This document shows positions 26,712 through 35,202 of a DNA stretch of 64,000 nucleotides, piece by piece; the stretch's first letter is position 1, and every line of letters begins with the position of its first letter. The DNA is taken from contig JBPRGG010000111.1 in assembly GCA_051418075.1 (NCBI GenBank), forward strand, positions 13,489 to 77,488, written 5' to 3'. Below the pieces are notes generated by a model that was not told the origin of the DNA, ran no database searches, and saw only the letters and a list, made by a program, of their open reading frames with translations. The position numbers were made by a program, and so were the translations under genes. Source of the DNA: JBPRGG01 sp051418075. Its GTDB lineage: Bacteria > Bacteroidota > Bacteroidia > Cytophagales > Cyclobacteriaceae.

Positions 26712-28109
26712 ATGAAAGAAAACAAACAGGATAATGCCGCGGATGGATTGAACCGGAGGTCTTTTATTCAAAAAGCTGCTTTGGGAGGATTGAGTTTAGG
26801 AGCCATGATGAATGCCCCGGTAGAAGAACAATTGGAATATACCACCCAAAATGTAAATCGAAGCTCAGCCCCTTCTGACCTAAAGATCACAGATATGAGA
26901 ATTGCCTGGATTGAGCGGGTACCTATTGTCAAGATATATACCAATCAGGGTATTACCGGCCTGGGTGATGTGAGAGATGGGGCTGATAAAAGATATGCTC
27001 TGATGTTGAAAAGCAGAATATTGGGAGAAAACCCTACCAATGTTGAGCGATTATTTAAGATCATCAAACAATTTGGCGGACATGGTCGAATGGGTGGTGG
27101 TGTATCAGGGGTGGAAATGGCCTTGTGGGATCTGACTGGAAAAGCTTACGGGGTACCGGTCTATCAGTTGCTGGGTGGTAAATACAGAGATAAGGTAAGA
27201 ATATATGTGGATACTCCTACAGTACGAGATCCCATGGAATTTGCCCAAAAGATGAAAGGCCGTATTGACAAAGGCTTCACCATTATGAAAATGGATATTG
27301 GTATTGGTCTGATCAAAGATATTCCGGGCACCTTGACCAATACCAGCCCCTGGGGAGAAATGCGCGGGTGGCAACAGGAAAAAGGATCCTATGGCTATAC
27401 CATGCACCCCTTTACCCGGGTTCAGATTACCCAAAAAGGAATCGAGGAAATGGTGAAATATGTAAAAGCCGTTAGAGATGTGGTAGGTTATGAAATACCT
27501 ATAGGTATTGACCATTTAGGTCATATGGGCGTAAATAGTATGATACGTTTAGGAGAAGCCTTTGAGCCTTACAACATAGCCTGGCTGGAAGATCTGATTC
27601 CCTGGCAGTTTACTGACCAGTGGCGGGAAATCACCACCCATATCAATGTGCCCACCCTCACCGGTGAGGATATTTACCTGAAAGATGGTTTTAAGAAACT
27701 GATTGAAACCCGAGCTGTAGACATGGTTCATCCTGACCCTGTATCGGCCGGAGGGTACCTTGAAACCAAGAAAATAGGAGATTTTGCCGAAGAGCATGGT
27801 ATTGCCATGGCCCTTCACCATGCCTCCTCCCCCATTACATTCCTGGGTTGTGTACATGCGGCTGCCGCTACCGAGAACTTTGTAGCCCTGGAGCATCACT
27901 CAGTAGATAAACCCTGGTGGGAAGACCTGGTAACAGGAATAGAAAAGCCGATCGTTCAGAATGGCTATGTAAATGTACCGGAAACACCGGGAGTTGGGGT
28001 TGAACTGAATGAAGAGGTGGTGAAGGAACACCTGGAAAAAGGTGAAAAATTATTTGCCCCTACAGAGGAATGGAATGAAAGAAAATCCTGGGACAGGGAT
28101 TGGAGTTAA
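26712..28109 (+). CDS. Tat-exported enolase-superfamily (mandelate racemase/sugar-acid dehydratase-like) enzyme
   Basis: A 465-residue member of the mandelate racemase/muconate lactonising group. Residues 14-35 form a Tat-type leader (NRRSFIQKAALGG). The barrel shows the metal ligands in GIDHLGH (Asp), WLEDLIPW (Glu) and TGEDIYL (Glu), and a later HHAS histidine near residue 375 typical of the mannonate dehydratase/RspA subgroup. The insertion SYGYTMHPFTRV is also characteristic of that subgroup, which often dehydrates acid sugars. It diverges from the BASS transporter/RraA operon across 187 bp and is probably part of the same pathway. Substrate remains unassigned. A strong hairpin follows the stop. 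Confidence 0.87.
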   Translation: MKENKQDNAADGLNRRSFIQKAALGGLSLGAMMNAPVEEQLEYTTQNVNRSSAPSDLKITDMRIAWIERVPIVKIYTNQGITGLGDVRDGADKRYALMLKSRILGENPTNVERLFKIIKQFGGHGRMGGGVSGVEMALWDLTGKAYGVPVYQLLGGKYRDKVRIYVDTPTVRDPMEFAQKMKGRIDKGFTIMKMDIGIGLIKDIPGTLTNTSPWGEMRGWQQEKGSYGYTMHPFTRVQITQKGIEEMVKYVKAVRDVVGYEIPIGIDHLGHMGVNSMIRLGEAFEPYNIAWLEDLIPWQFTDQWREITTHINVPTLTGEDIYLKDGFKKLIETRAVDMVHPDPVSAGGYLETKKIGDFAEEHGIAMALHHASSPITFLGCVHAAAATENFVALEHHSVDKPWWEDLVTGIEKPIVQNGYVNVPETPGVGVELNEEVVKEHLEKGEKLFAPTEEWNERKSWDRDWS

Positions 28110-28125
28110 TGTCCAAAGCCTCTAC

Positions 28126-28159
28126 AACCAGGCAACCCGCTTCCGAAGGTTGCCTGGTT
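28126..28159. terminator. Hairpin between convergent genes
   Basis: A perfect 12-bp stem (28126-28137 with 28148-28159, 10-nt loop) sits between the convergent stops of the enolase-superfamily and acyl-CoA dehydrogenase genes. No long T tract follows on either strand, so it may act as a weak two-way terminator or a 3' stabiliser. Confidence 0.6.
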
Positions 28160-28161
28160 GG

Positions 28162-29313
28162 TTATTGACCCAGAATATGCCTGGCAATCACCAATCGCTG
28201 GATCTCTGATGTGCCTTCACCTATCTGCAACAGCCGCTGATCCCGGTAAAACCTTTCTACATCATACTCCTGCATAAGTCCATATCCTCCATGTACCTGA
28301 ATCGCCTGATCAGCTACCTCCTTGGCTATTTCAGAACAATATAATTTAGCCATAGCCGCTTCTTTGGCAAAAGGTTTTTTCTTTTGTTTGAGCCAGCAAG
28401 CCTTGTATAGCATATTTCGCCCCAGTTCTATCTTTAAGGCCATGTCAGCCAGCTTAAAAGAGATCGCCTGAAATTTAGCAATAGCACGTCCGAATTGTTT
28501 ACGTTCCTGGGCATATTTCAGGGACAAATCATAGGCACCCTGGGCACATCCCAGCCCCATAGCTGCAATGGAAAGACGCCCGCTATCCAACGTACTTAAC
28601 ATGATCTTAGACCCCTGCCCTTTTTTTCCTAAAATATTTTTTGATGGCACCCGGCAATCATCAAAAAACAATTCTGCTGTATCTGAAGAACGCCACATGA
28701 GCTTACCATGCATGGTCCTGGTGGTAAATCCAGGTGTATCCCTTTCCACCAAAATCGTAGAGATCTCTTTACGTCCATCCTGATGTACATCAGTAATTAA
28801 CTGAACCGTCACACCGGCGGAAATGGGAGTGGAAGCATTGGTGATGAATATTTTGGAGCCATTGATCACCCAGTTTCCTTTATCCAGCCTGGCTGTGGTT
28901 TTAGTGCCCCGGGAATCTGACCCTGCCTCTGGTTCAGTAAGTCCAAATCCCCAGAGGGCATCGCCTGTACAAAGACCGGGAAGCAACCTTTCCTTTTGCT
29001 CCCTGCTGCCAAATTTTAGTATAGGACCAATGCCCAATGAATTGTGTGCAGCTACTGTGGCAGCCTGTGAACCATCTATACGGGCGATCTCCTCCACTGC
29101 AATAATATAAGACAAGACATCCATCCCCTGACCTCCGTATTTTTCCGGGACAAGCATCCCGAACAAGCCAATCTGCCCTATCTGGCGGGTAAGTTCCACC
29201 GAAAATGTTTCCTTTTGATCAAGTTTACGAGCCACGGGTTTAATAACCTGCCGGGCAAAATCCCTCACACTTTGCCTGATCAGATCATGCTGTTCATTAC
29301 AATATATATCCAT
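28162..29313 (-). CDS. Acyl-CoA dehydrogenase
   Basis: FAD-dependent acyl-CoA dehydrogenase of 383 residues, the usual length. FAD-binding segments WGFGLTEPEAGSDSRGTKTTA (about 119-139) and WVINGSKIFITNA follow the expected order, and the C-terminal VHGGYGLMQEYDVERFYRD is present. The catalytic base sits in IGEGTSEIQR near residue 370, the position used by short-, medium- and short/branched-chain enzymes. Isovaleryl-CoA dehydrogenases have glycine or alanine there and use a different glutamate, so an isovaleryl-CoA (leucine) role is less likely than 2-methyl-branched, short-chain or isoprenoid acyl-CoA. It is the last gene of a four-gene operon starting at 33578. Confidence 0.92.
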   Translation of the reverse strand: MDIYCNEQHDLIRQSVRDFARQVIKPVARKLDQKETFSVELTRQIGQIGLFGMLVPEKYGGQGMDVLSYIIAVEEIARIDGSQAATVAAHNSLGIGPILKFGSREQKERLLPGLCTGDALWGFGLTEPEAGSDSRGTKTTARLDKGNWVINGSKIFITNASTPISAGVTVQLITDVHQDGRKEISTILVERDTPGFTTRTMHGKLMWRSSDTAELFFDDCRVPSKNILGKKGQGSKIMLSTLDSGRLSIAAMGLGCAQGAYDLSLKYAQERKQFGRAIAKFQAISFKLADMALKIELGRNMLYKACWLKQKKKPFAKEAAMAKLYCSEIAKEVADQAIQVHGGYGLMQEYDVERFYRDQRLLQIGEGTSEIQRLVIARHILGQ

Positions 29314-29347
29314 TTATGCTGGGTTTATGTATTTAATTAAGATTGAT

Positions 29348-31135
29348 TTAAAATACACTGATTGGCACCTCAATGGTTTGATTTAATAAAAAGGAGGCAA
29401 AAGTTTTCCCCTGGGGATCTATACGACCGGAATAGGTGCCTCCCCCATCCAGGGCCTGATTAAGCACGAAATTCAATGCATTCAAATTATCTAATTCATA
29501 ACGTATCACGCTCCCTTTGCAATAATCTGCAAACCAAACTTTAATGATCCTGTCAGTAAGAAACATCTTCAAATAGTCATAGATCTTTTCTGTTCTTGCC
29601 ACTACACCAATATTAACGGTATCTCCTTTATCTCCTGAACGAGCCAGGCACAACTCATACATCTTTTTTGACATTGTTTCCTGGTTTAGATCTGTTTCAC
29701 CTTGTCCATTGTGGTTGATTGGTTCTGTTTCAGCTGACCAGGCTGTTTCAGTGTCTTCCACTGGCTTAATTGTTTCAATTGGACTGGCCTGATCCGCCAA
29801 AACCTCATATAATGTTAAAGTAAGTTTGGTTTTATCTATCAGGGCCGGCCAGTACCTTACAACTTCCTGAATGCGGGGTCTTCCTCCTGTAACAGCTACA
29901 CCAGGAGGACCACTGAGGATCAATCCGGATAAATGACGGGCAAACCTTTCCAGTTTGGAGCGGTCATGATCGAAAGCAGTGAATTGCAACAGGATCTCCG
30001 GAGGCTCCTCTGTTTCCATATTGTAAGGCTGGGTAGCATCATACCCAATCATGCTTGTATTTGTTTTCTCCAATTCCAGCCCAATCCGCTGCCAAAAGAT
30101 CTTTTTAAAAGTCCTGGCTTTGGCTAATGCATGAGGAGCTGACAAAATGATCGCTCCTGAAGCCTTAAATCCATCCTGGTAGGCCATGGAAACTTTCCAG
30201 GTATTTGGGGCTGGCTTGCCCTGGGCCCCACTGACCCTTACTTTACCCAAGGAAACTTCTTCTAATTTAATAGTCCGGATATCTGCCACAACATCAGGGC
30301 CGGTATATTTTCCCGGATCGGCAATTTCATAAACCAACTGTTCCTTTACAGTGAATTGGCTGACCAAACCGCCCTGATTTTCGGGTAAGCTCAAGGTAAA
30401 ACTTCCATCAGGGGCTACTTCTATTACCGGGTAAGCCATTTCAGTCCAGGAATTCACCGATTGCCAATCCGTAAAATTCCCTCCGGTAGCCTGGGCACCG
30501 CATTCAATCACATGTCCTGCAATCATGCCTCCGGCCAGACGGTCCCAATCATCTGCTTTCCATTTAAATTCATATTGAAGAGGGCCGATCACTAATGCAC
30601 TGTCAGCTGCCCGCCCGGTGATGATTATATCGGCTCCAGCCTTTAAGGCCTTTACAATGGATTGACTACCGATATAAACATTGGCAGAAGTTAACCTGGA
30701 AGCCACTTCACTAAATGAACGGTGATCTTCCATGTGTTGGAAGGTTTCACCTTGCTGCTGAAAGCGAGTTACCTGCTCAATAATATTATCACCTGTGACA
30801 GCTATTATTTTTTTATGAATCTTATGTTTCTCCAGGATTTTAGCCAGTCGGGTTGCACATCCAATGGGATTATTTCCACCTGCATTGGTAATGATCCTGA
30901 CCGGTTGTTGCTTCAATTGCTCCAGGGAATTCTCCACATGTTCAATAAAATCATACACATAGCCCATTTCAGGGTGCTTTTTCTGCTGTTTACTCAGGAT
31001 GCTCATAGAAACTTCGGCCAGGTAATCTGCAGTCAGATAGTCCAGGCTGTGATGTTTCAACTGCCGAAGCATGGCATCAGGATCATCCCCCCAGTAACCA
31101 CTGGAGTTGCCTATTCTGATCTTTTTATCCACCAT
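29348..31135 (-). CDS. AtuA-like protein (DUF1446 core with C-terminal AtuA ferredoxin-like domain)
   Basis: A 595-residue protein with an N-terminal DUF1446/AtuA core (about 4-450: IRIGNSSGYWGDDPDAM, TNAGGNNPIGCA, IITGRAADSALVIGPL) and a C-terminal AtuA-like domain (about 490-590: YELCLARSGDKGDTVNIGVVART). AtuA is required for acyclic terpene (citronellol, geraniol) use in Pseudomonas, but its biochemical activity is not established. A variable linker (about 455-490) joins the two. It lies between an acyl-CoA dehydrogenase and an enoyl-CoA hydratase, with a carboxylase beta subunit upstream, the same gene set as in terpene/leucine-type clusters. Confidence 0.9.
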   Translation of the reverse strand: MVDKKIRIGNSSGYWGDDPDAMLRQLKHHSLDYLTADYLAEVSMSILSKQQKKHPEMGYVYDFIEHVENSLEQLKQQPVRIITNAGGNNPIGCATRLAKILEKHKIHKKIIAVTGDNIIEQVTRFQQQGETFQHMEDHRSFSEVASRLTSANVYIGSQSIVKALKAGADIIITGRAADSALVIGPLQYEFKWKADDWDRLAGGMIAGHVIECGAQATGGNFTDWQSVNSWTEMAYPVIEVAPDGSFTLSLPENQGGLVSQFTVKEQLVYEIADPGKYTGPDVVADIRTIKLEEVSLGKVRVSGAQGKPAPNTWKVSMAYQDGFKASGAIILSAPHALAKARTFKKIFWQRIGLELEKTNTSMIGYDATQPYNMETEEPPEILLQFTAFDHDRSKLERFARHLSGLILSGPPGVAVTGGRPRIQEVVRYWPALIDKTKLTLTLYEVLADQASPIETIKPVEDTETAWSAETEPINHNGQGETDLNQETMSKKMYELCLARSGDKGDTVNIGVVARTEKIYDYLKMFLTDRIIKVWFADYCKGSVIRYELDNLNALNFVLNQALDGGGTYSGRIDPQGKTFASFLLNQTIEVPISVF

Positions 31136-31169
31136 TATTTCATTTAATTTGTATACTTTCTTTTACAGA

Positions 31170-31964
31170 TCAACCATTTTCAATCCATCCGGGCTTTCTT
31201 TTCTCCAGGAAAGCAGCCATACCCTCCTGCCCTTCTGCTGAAGCACGGATTTGGGCGATCATTGCTGCTGTTTTGGCACCCGCTTCTTTTAAATCCCAAT
31301 GATTATTCACCTGGTCCAGTAAATGCTTGCATTGGGTGATAGCAACCGGACCGGAAGTCAAAAGCTGATCAGTCAGTTCGTTTAGAAAACGTTCCAGGTC
31401 AGACTCAGGCAAGGCATGATTGATCAACCCATATTTTTCAGCCTCATGGCCTTTAATCCTTCTGCCGGTCAGCATCAGTTCTCTGGAAGGAAATTCTCCT
31501 ACACGCTTGACCAGGTAAGGAGATATACAGGCCGGCACAATGCCGATTTTGACTTCACTTAAAGAAAAGATGGTGTTTTCCTCAGCCAGAGCAATGTCAC
31601 AGGCAGCCAGTAAACCATTGGCTCCTCCAATGGCAGCGCCATGTACCATTGCGATGGTAGGCTTGGGACAACTATAGATCTCATAAAAACAGCGGGATAA
31701 ATTCAGGCTTTCCTGTAAATTTTGCTGGTCTGAATAATTCACGACATTCCGCATCCAGTTAAGATCAGCCCCGGCACAAAATGATTTACCCCTACCCCTC
31801 AAAACGATCACCCGCACTTGTTCCTGCTGTTTAAGCTGGCCAAATGCCTCAATCAACTCCAGGATCATGATTTCATTAAAAGCATTCCTGATCTCCGGAC
31901 GGTTGAGCCATATGGTAAATATCCTTTCCTTTTGTTCTATTTCAATGGTTTCAAATTGTTGCAT
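31170..31964 (-). CDS. Enoyl-CoA hydratase (methylglutaconyl-CoA hydratase-like)
   Basis: A 264-residue crotonase-fold enzyme. The oxyanion-hole segments GKSFCAGADLNWMRN (about 60-74) and HGAAIGGANGLLAACDIALAEE (about 108-129) are intact, with SLSEVKIGIVPACISPYLVKRVG following; the catalytic glutamate lies in LSEVK. The sequence GADLNWMR is typical of 3-methylglutaconyl-CoA and isohexenylglutaconyl-CoA hydratases (LiuC/AtuE). It starts five bases after the carboxylase beta subunit stop, so they are co-transcribed and probably consecutive steps: carboxylation then hydration. Confidence 0.9.
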   Translation of the reverse strand: MQQFETIEIEQKERIFTIWLNRPEIRNAFNEIMILELIEAFGQLKQQEQVRVIVLRGRGKSFCAGADLNWMRNVVNYSDQQNLQESLNLSRCFYEIYSCPKPTIAMVHGAAIGGANGLLAACDIALAEENTIFSLSEVKIGIVPACISPYLVKRVGEFPSRELMLTGRRIKGHEAEKYGLINHALPESDLERFLNELTDQLLTSGPVAITQCKHLLDQVNNHWDLKEAGAKTAAMIAQIRASAEGQEGMAAFLEKRKPGWIENG

Positions 31965-31970
31965 AAATCC

Positions 31971-33578
31971 TTACATTCTGAATACTCCAAATTTGGTATC
32001 TGTTATAGGTTTGTTAAAGGTAAGGCTCAGACACTGGGCCAGCACCTTTCGGGTATCTGCCGGATCAATAATGCCATCATCCCATAAACGGGCGGTACTG
32101 TAATAGCATGAACCTTCTTCCTGGTATTGTTTTAGTATCTCATTTTTTAACTTTTGCTGCTCCGGCTCAGCCAGCTTTCTACCCTTCTTTTTCAGCTGTT
32201 CATTTTTAACAGTGACCAATACATTGGCAGCCTGCTGCCCACCCATAACCGATATTTTAGCATTAGGCCACATAAACAAGAAATTAGGATCATATCCACG
32301 TCCGGCCATGGCATAATTTCCGGCTCCGAAAGATCCTCCGAATACAACGGTTATTTTAGGTACCTGGGTGTTGGCCACCGCATGGATCATTTTTGCCCCA
32401 TCCTTGGCGATACCACCTTGTTCATATCTTTTCCCTACCATGAACCCGGTAATATTTTGCAGGAAAATCAGGGGAATCTTCCGGGTGGAACATAATTCTA
32501 TGAAATGAGCTCCCTTTAAGGCAGACTCAGAAAAAAGGATACCATTGTTAGCAATAATCCCTACCGGAAAGCCTTGTATTCGGGCAAATCCAGTGATCAG
32601 GGTCTTCCCATATCTTTCCTTAAACTCTTGAAAATCACTGCCATCTACAATGCGGGCAATGATTTCCCTGGCATCTACCACTCTGCGTGCATCCTGAGGC
32701 AACACACCATATAATTCATGGGCCGGATATTTAGGTTCCTTCACTTTACTGATCGGATATGGGTATTCCTTGGTTTGAGGTATCTTGTCGAATATATGGC
32801 GGCAGATCTGCAAAGCATGTTGATCATTTTCGGCCAGGTAATCAGCTACTCCCGAAATGGCCGTATGCATTTCGGCCCCGCCCAGATCTTCTGCTGTAAC
32901 ATCTTCACCGGTAGCGGCTTTCACCAGGGGAGGTCCTCCAATAAAGATGGTTCCTTGATTTTTAACCATGATCACTTCATCACTCATAGCTGGTACATAA
33001 GCACCTCCGGCTGTGCAGGAGCCCATTACCACGGCAATTTGAGGTAAACCCAGGGCAGACATCCGGGCCTGATAATAAAAAAATCGTCCAAAATGGAACC
33101 GGTCAGCAAAAACTTTGGATTGATCTGGCAGGAACACGCCACCGCTATCAACCAGGTAAATACAGGGCAGGTAATTCTGTAATGCAATTTCCTGGGCTCT
33201 CAGGTGCTTTTTGATGGTAAGATCCATATAAGTACCTCCCTTTACAGTGGCATCATTGGCAATTATCACCACCTCTTTACCCTGCACCCGGGCCAGCCCG
33301 GTCACAATCCCGGCAGAAGGGAAACTGTTTTCTTTCACACCAAAGGCGGCCAGAGGCGAAAGTTCCAGGAATGAGCTATCCTTATCTATCAATAATTGAA
33401 TACGGTCTCTGGCAGTTAATTTACCGCGTTTTTGATGCCTGATTACTGAATCATCATTTTGCCTATCCATCACCTGAGAAAGGTGACTTTGGTAGGTATC
33501 CAGGTATTTTTGATAATGCGCTTTGTTGCTTTTAAATTCCTCAGACCGAGGATCTATTTTTGATCTTAATTCTGACAC
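31971..33578 (-). CDS. Acyl-CoA carboxylase, carboxyltransferase (beta) subunit
   Basis: A 535-residue carboxyltransferase of the methylcrotonyl/geranyl-CoA carboxylase type. The N-terminal half has RIQLLIDKDSSFLELSPLAAFG and SGGVFLPDQ; the oxyanion loops GSCTAGGAYVPAMSDE (about 185-200) and GGSFGAGNYAMAGRGYDP (about 413-430) are intact. The alpha subunit, with biotin carboxylase and biotin carrier, is absent from this operon and from the window, so a partner must be encoded elsewhere. The start is GTG; an in-frame stop lies two codons upstream. This is the first gene of the four-gene operon ending at 28162. Confidence 0.92.
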   Translation of the reverse strand: MSELRSKIDPRSEEFKSNKAHYQKYLDTYQSHLSQVMDRQNDDSVIRHQKRGKLTARDRIQLLIDKDSSFLELSPLAAFGVKENSFPSAGIVTGLARVQGKEVVIIANDATVKGGTYMDLTIKKHLRAQEIALQNYLPCIYLVDSGGVFLPDQSKVFADRFHFGRFFYYQARMSALGLPQIAVVMGSCTAGGAYVPAMSDEVIMVKNQGTIFIGGPPLVKAATGEDVTAEDLGGAEMHTAISGVADYLAENDQHALQICRHIFDKIPQTKEYPYPISKVKEPKYPAHELYGVLPQDARRVVDAREIIARIVDGSDFQEFKERYGKTLITGFARIQGFPVGIIANNGILFSESALKGAHFIELCSTRKIPLIFLQNITGFMVGKRYEQGGIAKDGAKMIHAVANTQVPKITVVFGGSFGAGNYAMAGRGYDPNFLFMWPNAKISVMGGQQAANVLVTVKNEQLKKKGRKLAEPEQQKLKNEILKQYQEEGSCYYSTARLWDDGIIDPADTRKVLAQCLSLTFNKPITDTKFGVFRM

Positions 33579-33791
33579 AGACTACATTTGAAGGTTATTG
33601 TTTAAAACTTAATTTCAGGGTGGAATGTTAGAACAATTGTAAAATTTGTAAGTTTCAATATTGCCCGGGGAACTCATTTCACCATCTCAACCAGAAACCG
33701 ATCAGGTAATCATTTAATTAAGCATAGCTGAAAGGAATGGAAATCCGGAAGTAATTTCCTGGTCAGGTATTATACAACCATTTAGGTCTGG

Positions 33792-34361
33792 TTATTTATC
33801 TTTTTCTCCCACTCTCCAGAAATAGACTGTATGCATAAATCCGCTGGGAGTCATGATTCGTTCCATTTTATCTGGGGTCCAGTCACCCATATTGTAATTG
33901 TGGGAAACAACTCTGGTACCGGCAGGCATTTTCTTTATTTGTGGTCGAAGGCTTAAATTAACAGAAGGCAATAAATACAAAGCCAGCACGGTAGCTTCAC
34001 TAAAATCTGTTTCAAAAAGATCACCTTCAATGAAAGTTACCTTATCAGTCACCTCTGCCTTTTCAGCATTGGCTTGGGCTTCTTTTATCCGTTCCGGATT
34101 TATATCCACCCCCACCCCCCGGGCTCCGTATTTTAAGGCAGCTGTAATCAGAATTCTGCCATCACCGCATCCAAGATCGTAGATCACATCTTCCGCTGTT
34201 ATTTCAGCCATGTCCAGCATCAGGGTTACAACTTTTTCATTAGTTGGAACATAAGGCACATCAAACCGTACCAAATCCTCTTCCTGAGCTTTTAATTGAT
34301 GAAAAGAAAAAATACTAATAGTGATTAACAGCCAAACACATTTAATAGCTTTCATGCTCAA
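33792..34361 (-). CDS. Predicted exported SAM-dependent methyltransferase
   Basis: A 189-residue class I methyltransferase fold. The SAM motif VIYDLGCGDGRILI (about 60-73) and acidic GVGVDINPERI (about 82-92) are clear, followed by VTFIEGDLFETDF. Before it stands what looks like a cleavable signal peptide (hydrophobic 8-22, cleavage after LKA). Export is odd because SAM is not known in the periplasm. The start could be the second methionine (MKAIK), which would still leave the signal. Homologues of this size occur widely as single genes. The upstream gap of 394 bp contains no gene. Confidence 0.8.
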   Translation of the reverse strand: MSMKAIKCVWLLITISIFSFHQLKAQEEDLVRFDVPYVPTNEKVVTLMLDMAEITAEDVIYDLGCGDGRILITAALKYGARGVGVDINPERIKEAQANAEKAEVTDKVTFIEGDLFETDFSEATVLALYLLPSVNLSLRPQIKKMPAGTRVVSHNYNMGDWTPDKMERIMTPSGFMHTVYFWRVGEKDK

Positions 34362-34755
34362 TGTATTTTATTGAAATATTCTGATCAAGACCTACAATTT
34401 TATAAAGTAGAAAAAGTAAATTTTTTATTAAACTTTTATTAAACCAATAAGTTTCAGTTATTTTAAATGTTTCCATTCAGGGTATTCATCAATAAATTAC
34501 CAGACAATTTTTGAGAAACATTTAATGGACAAAACACTTTCAAATAGTATTTAAAATAGGTAATGATAAAGTATGGGAAATTAAATCATTGAATTATTTA
34601 TAAATACATATTTTTTTACTATCTTAATCAAAATAAAAAAGAGCGGGCTTAAGGTAAATATTTTCAAAATCTTACGATATTTGCTCCCTTAGAAATAAAA
34701 AGGGAACTTATTTATTAAAAATTTGTTAGTGTAATTTGACCAAAAAAGTTGAGGT
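34362..34755. other. 394-bp intergenic region between divergent genes
   Basis: AT-rich sequence between the exported methyltransferase and the small helical protein, presumably holding two divergent promoters. Near-matches to the -7 box are seen (TAATTTG at about 34733) but none with a correct partner. No open frame, RNA gene or repeat was recognised. Confidence 0.5.
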
Positions 34756-35148
34756 ATGAAAATTGAATTATTAGCCTTGCTTGACCTTATACAGGTATTA
34801 ATCCAAAATAAAAGGTTTAAGCAGCTGCAAGATTCAGCTATACAACTTAATCTAAAAAAGTATTCAGGTATTCAGATCGTGAACCTGATCAAAGCTGAAA
34901 TTGATAAAGAAAATTTTGGCCATGCCCTGGAACTGGTAGAAAATTACAGGGTATTGTGTAAAGAACTGCTGGTCATCTATAATTCATTGGTCAGAGATTA
35001 TGATCGTTTGAAAGATGACAATTTTAAAAAAGACATTGTAGAAATCTTAAATGAAAAATATGGGGTTAGTAAAATGAAGGACATTCTCCAATTGCTCGAA
35101 TTGAAAGCAATTTTATTGGATAAAGAATTTGCTCCTTCTCAAAGGTAA
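34756..35148 (+). CDS. Small all-helical protein of unknown function
   Basis: A soluble 130-residue protein predicted to be almost entirely helical, with leucine/isoleucine periodicity (LLALLDLIQVLI, NLIKAEIDKENFGHALELVENY, ILQLLELKAILL). No signal peptide or membrane segment. It is isolated: over 390 bp upstream without a gene, and a strong terminator immediately downstream. The pattern recalls helical adaptor or effector-associated domains but I cannot place it in a family with confidence. Confidence 0.7.
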   Translation: MKIELLALLDLIQVLIQNKRFKQLQDSAIQLNLKKYSGIQIVNLIKAEIDKENFGHALELVENYRVLCKELLVIYNSLVRDYDRLKDDNFKKDIVEILNEKYGVSKMKDILQLLELKAILLDKEFAPSQR

Positions 35149-35170
35149 AAGTTTTTTTCAGAAATTAATC

Positions 35171-35200
35171 AAAGCGCAGTGTATCCACTGCGCTTTTTTT
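35171..35200 (+). terminator. Strong Rho-independent terminator (two-way)
   Basis: An 11-bp perfect stem (35171-35181 with 35186-35196, loop TATC) overlaps seven T residues. Flanking ATTAATC/GATTAAT extends the pairing, so the minus-strand reading also makes a hairpin close to the end of the convergent amidohydrolase gene. Confidence 0.9.
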
Positions 35201-35202
35201 GA

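Noticed and set aside
28162..33578. Assignment as a leucine (liu) degradation operon
   Set aside because: Alpha carboxylase and HMG-CoA lyase are missing and the dehydrogenase active-site glutamate is not at the isovaleryl-CoA position; left as branched acyl-CoA metabolism.
34756..35148. Effector-associated helical domain (conflict-system adaptor)
   Set aside because: Helical periodicity is similar, but there is no caspase, NTPase or effector neighbour and no motif match.
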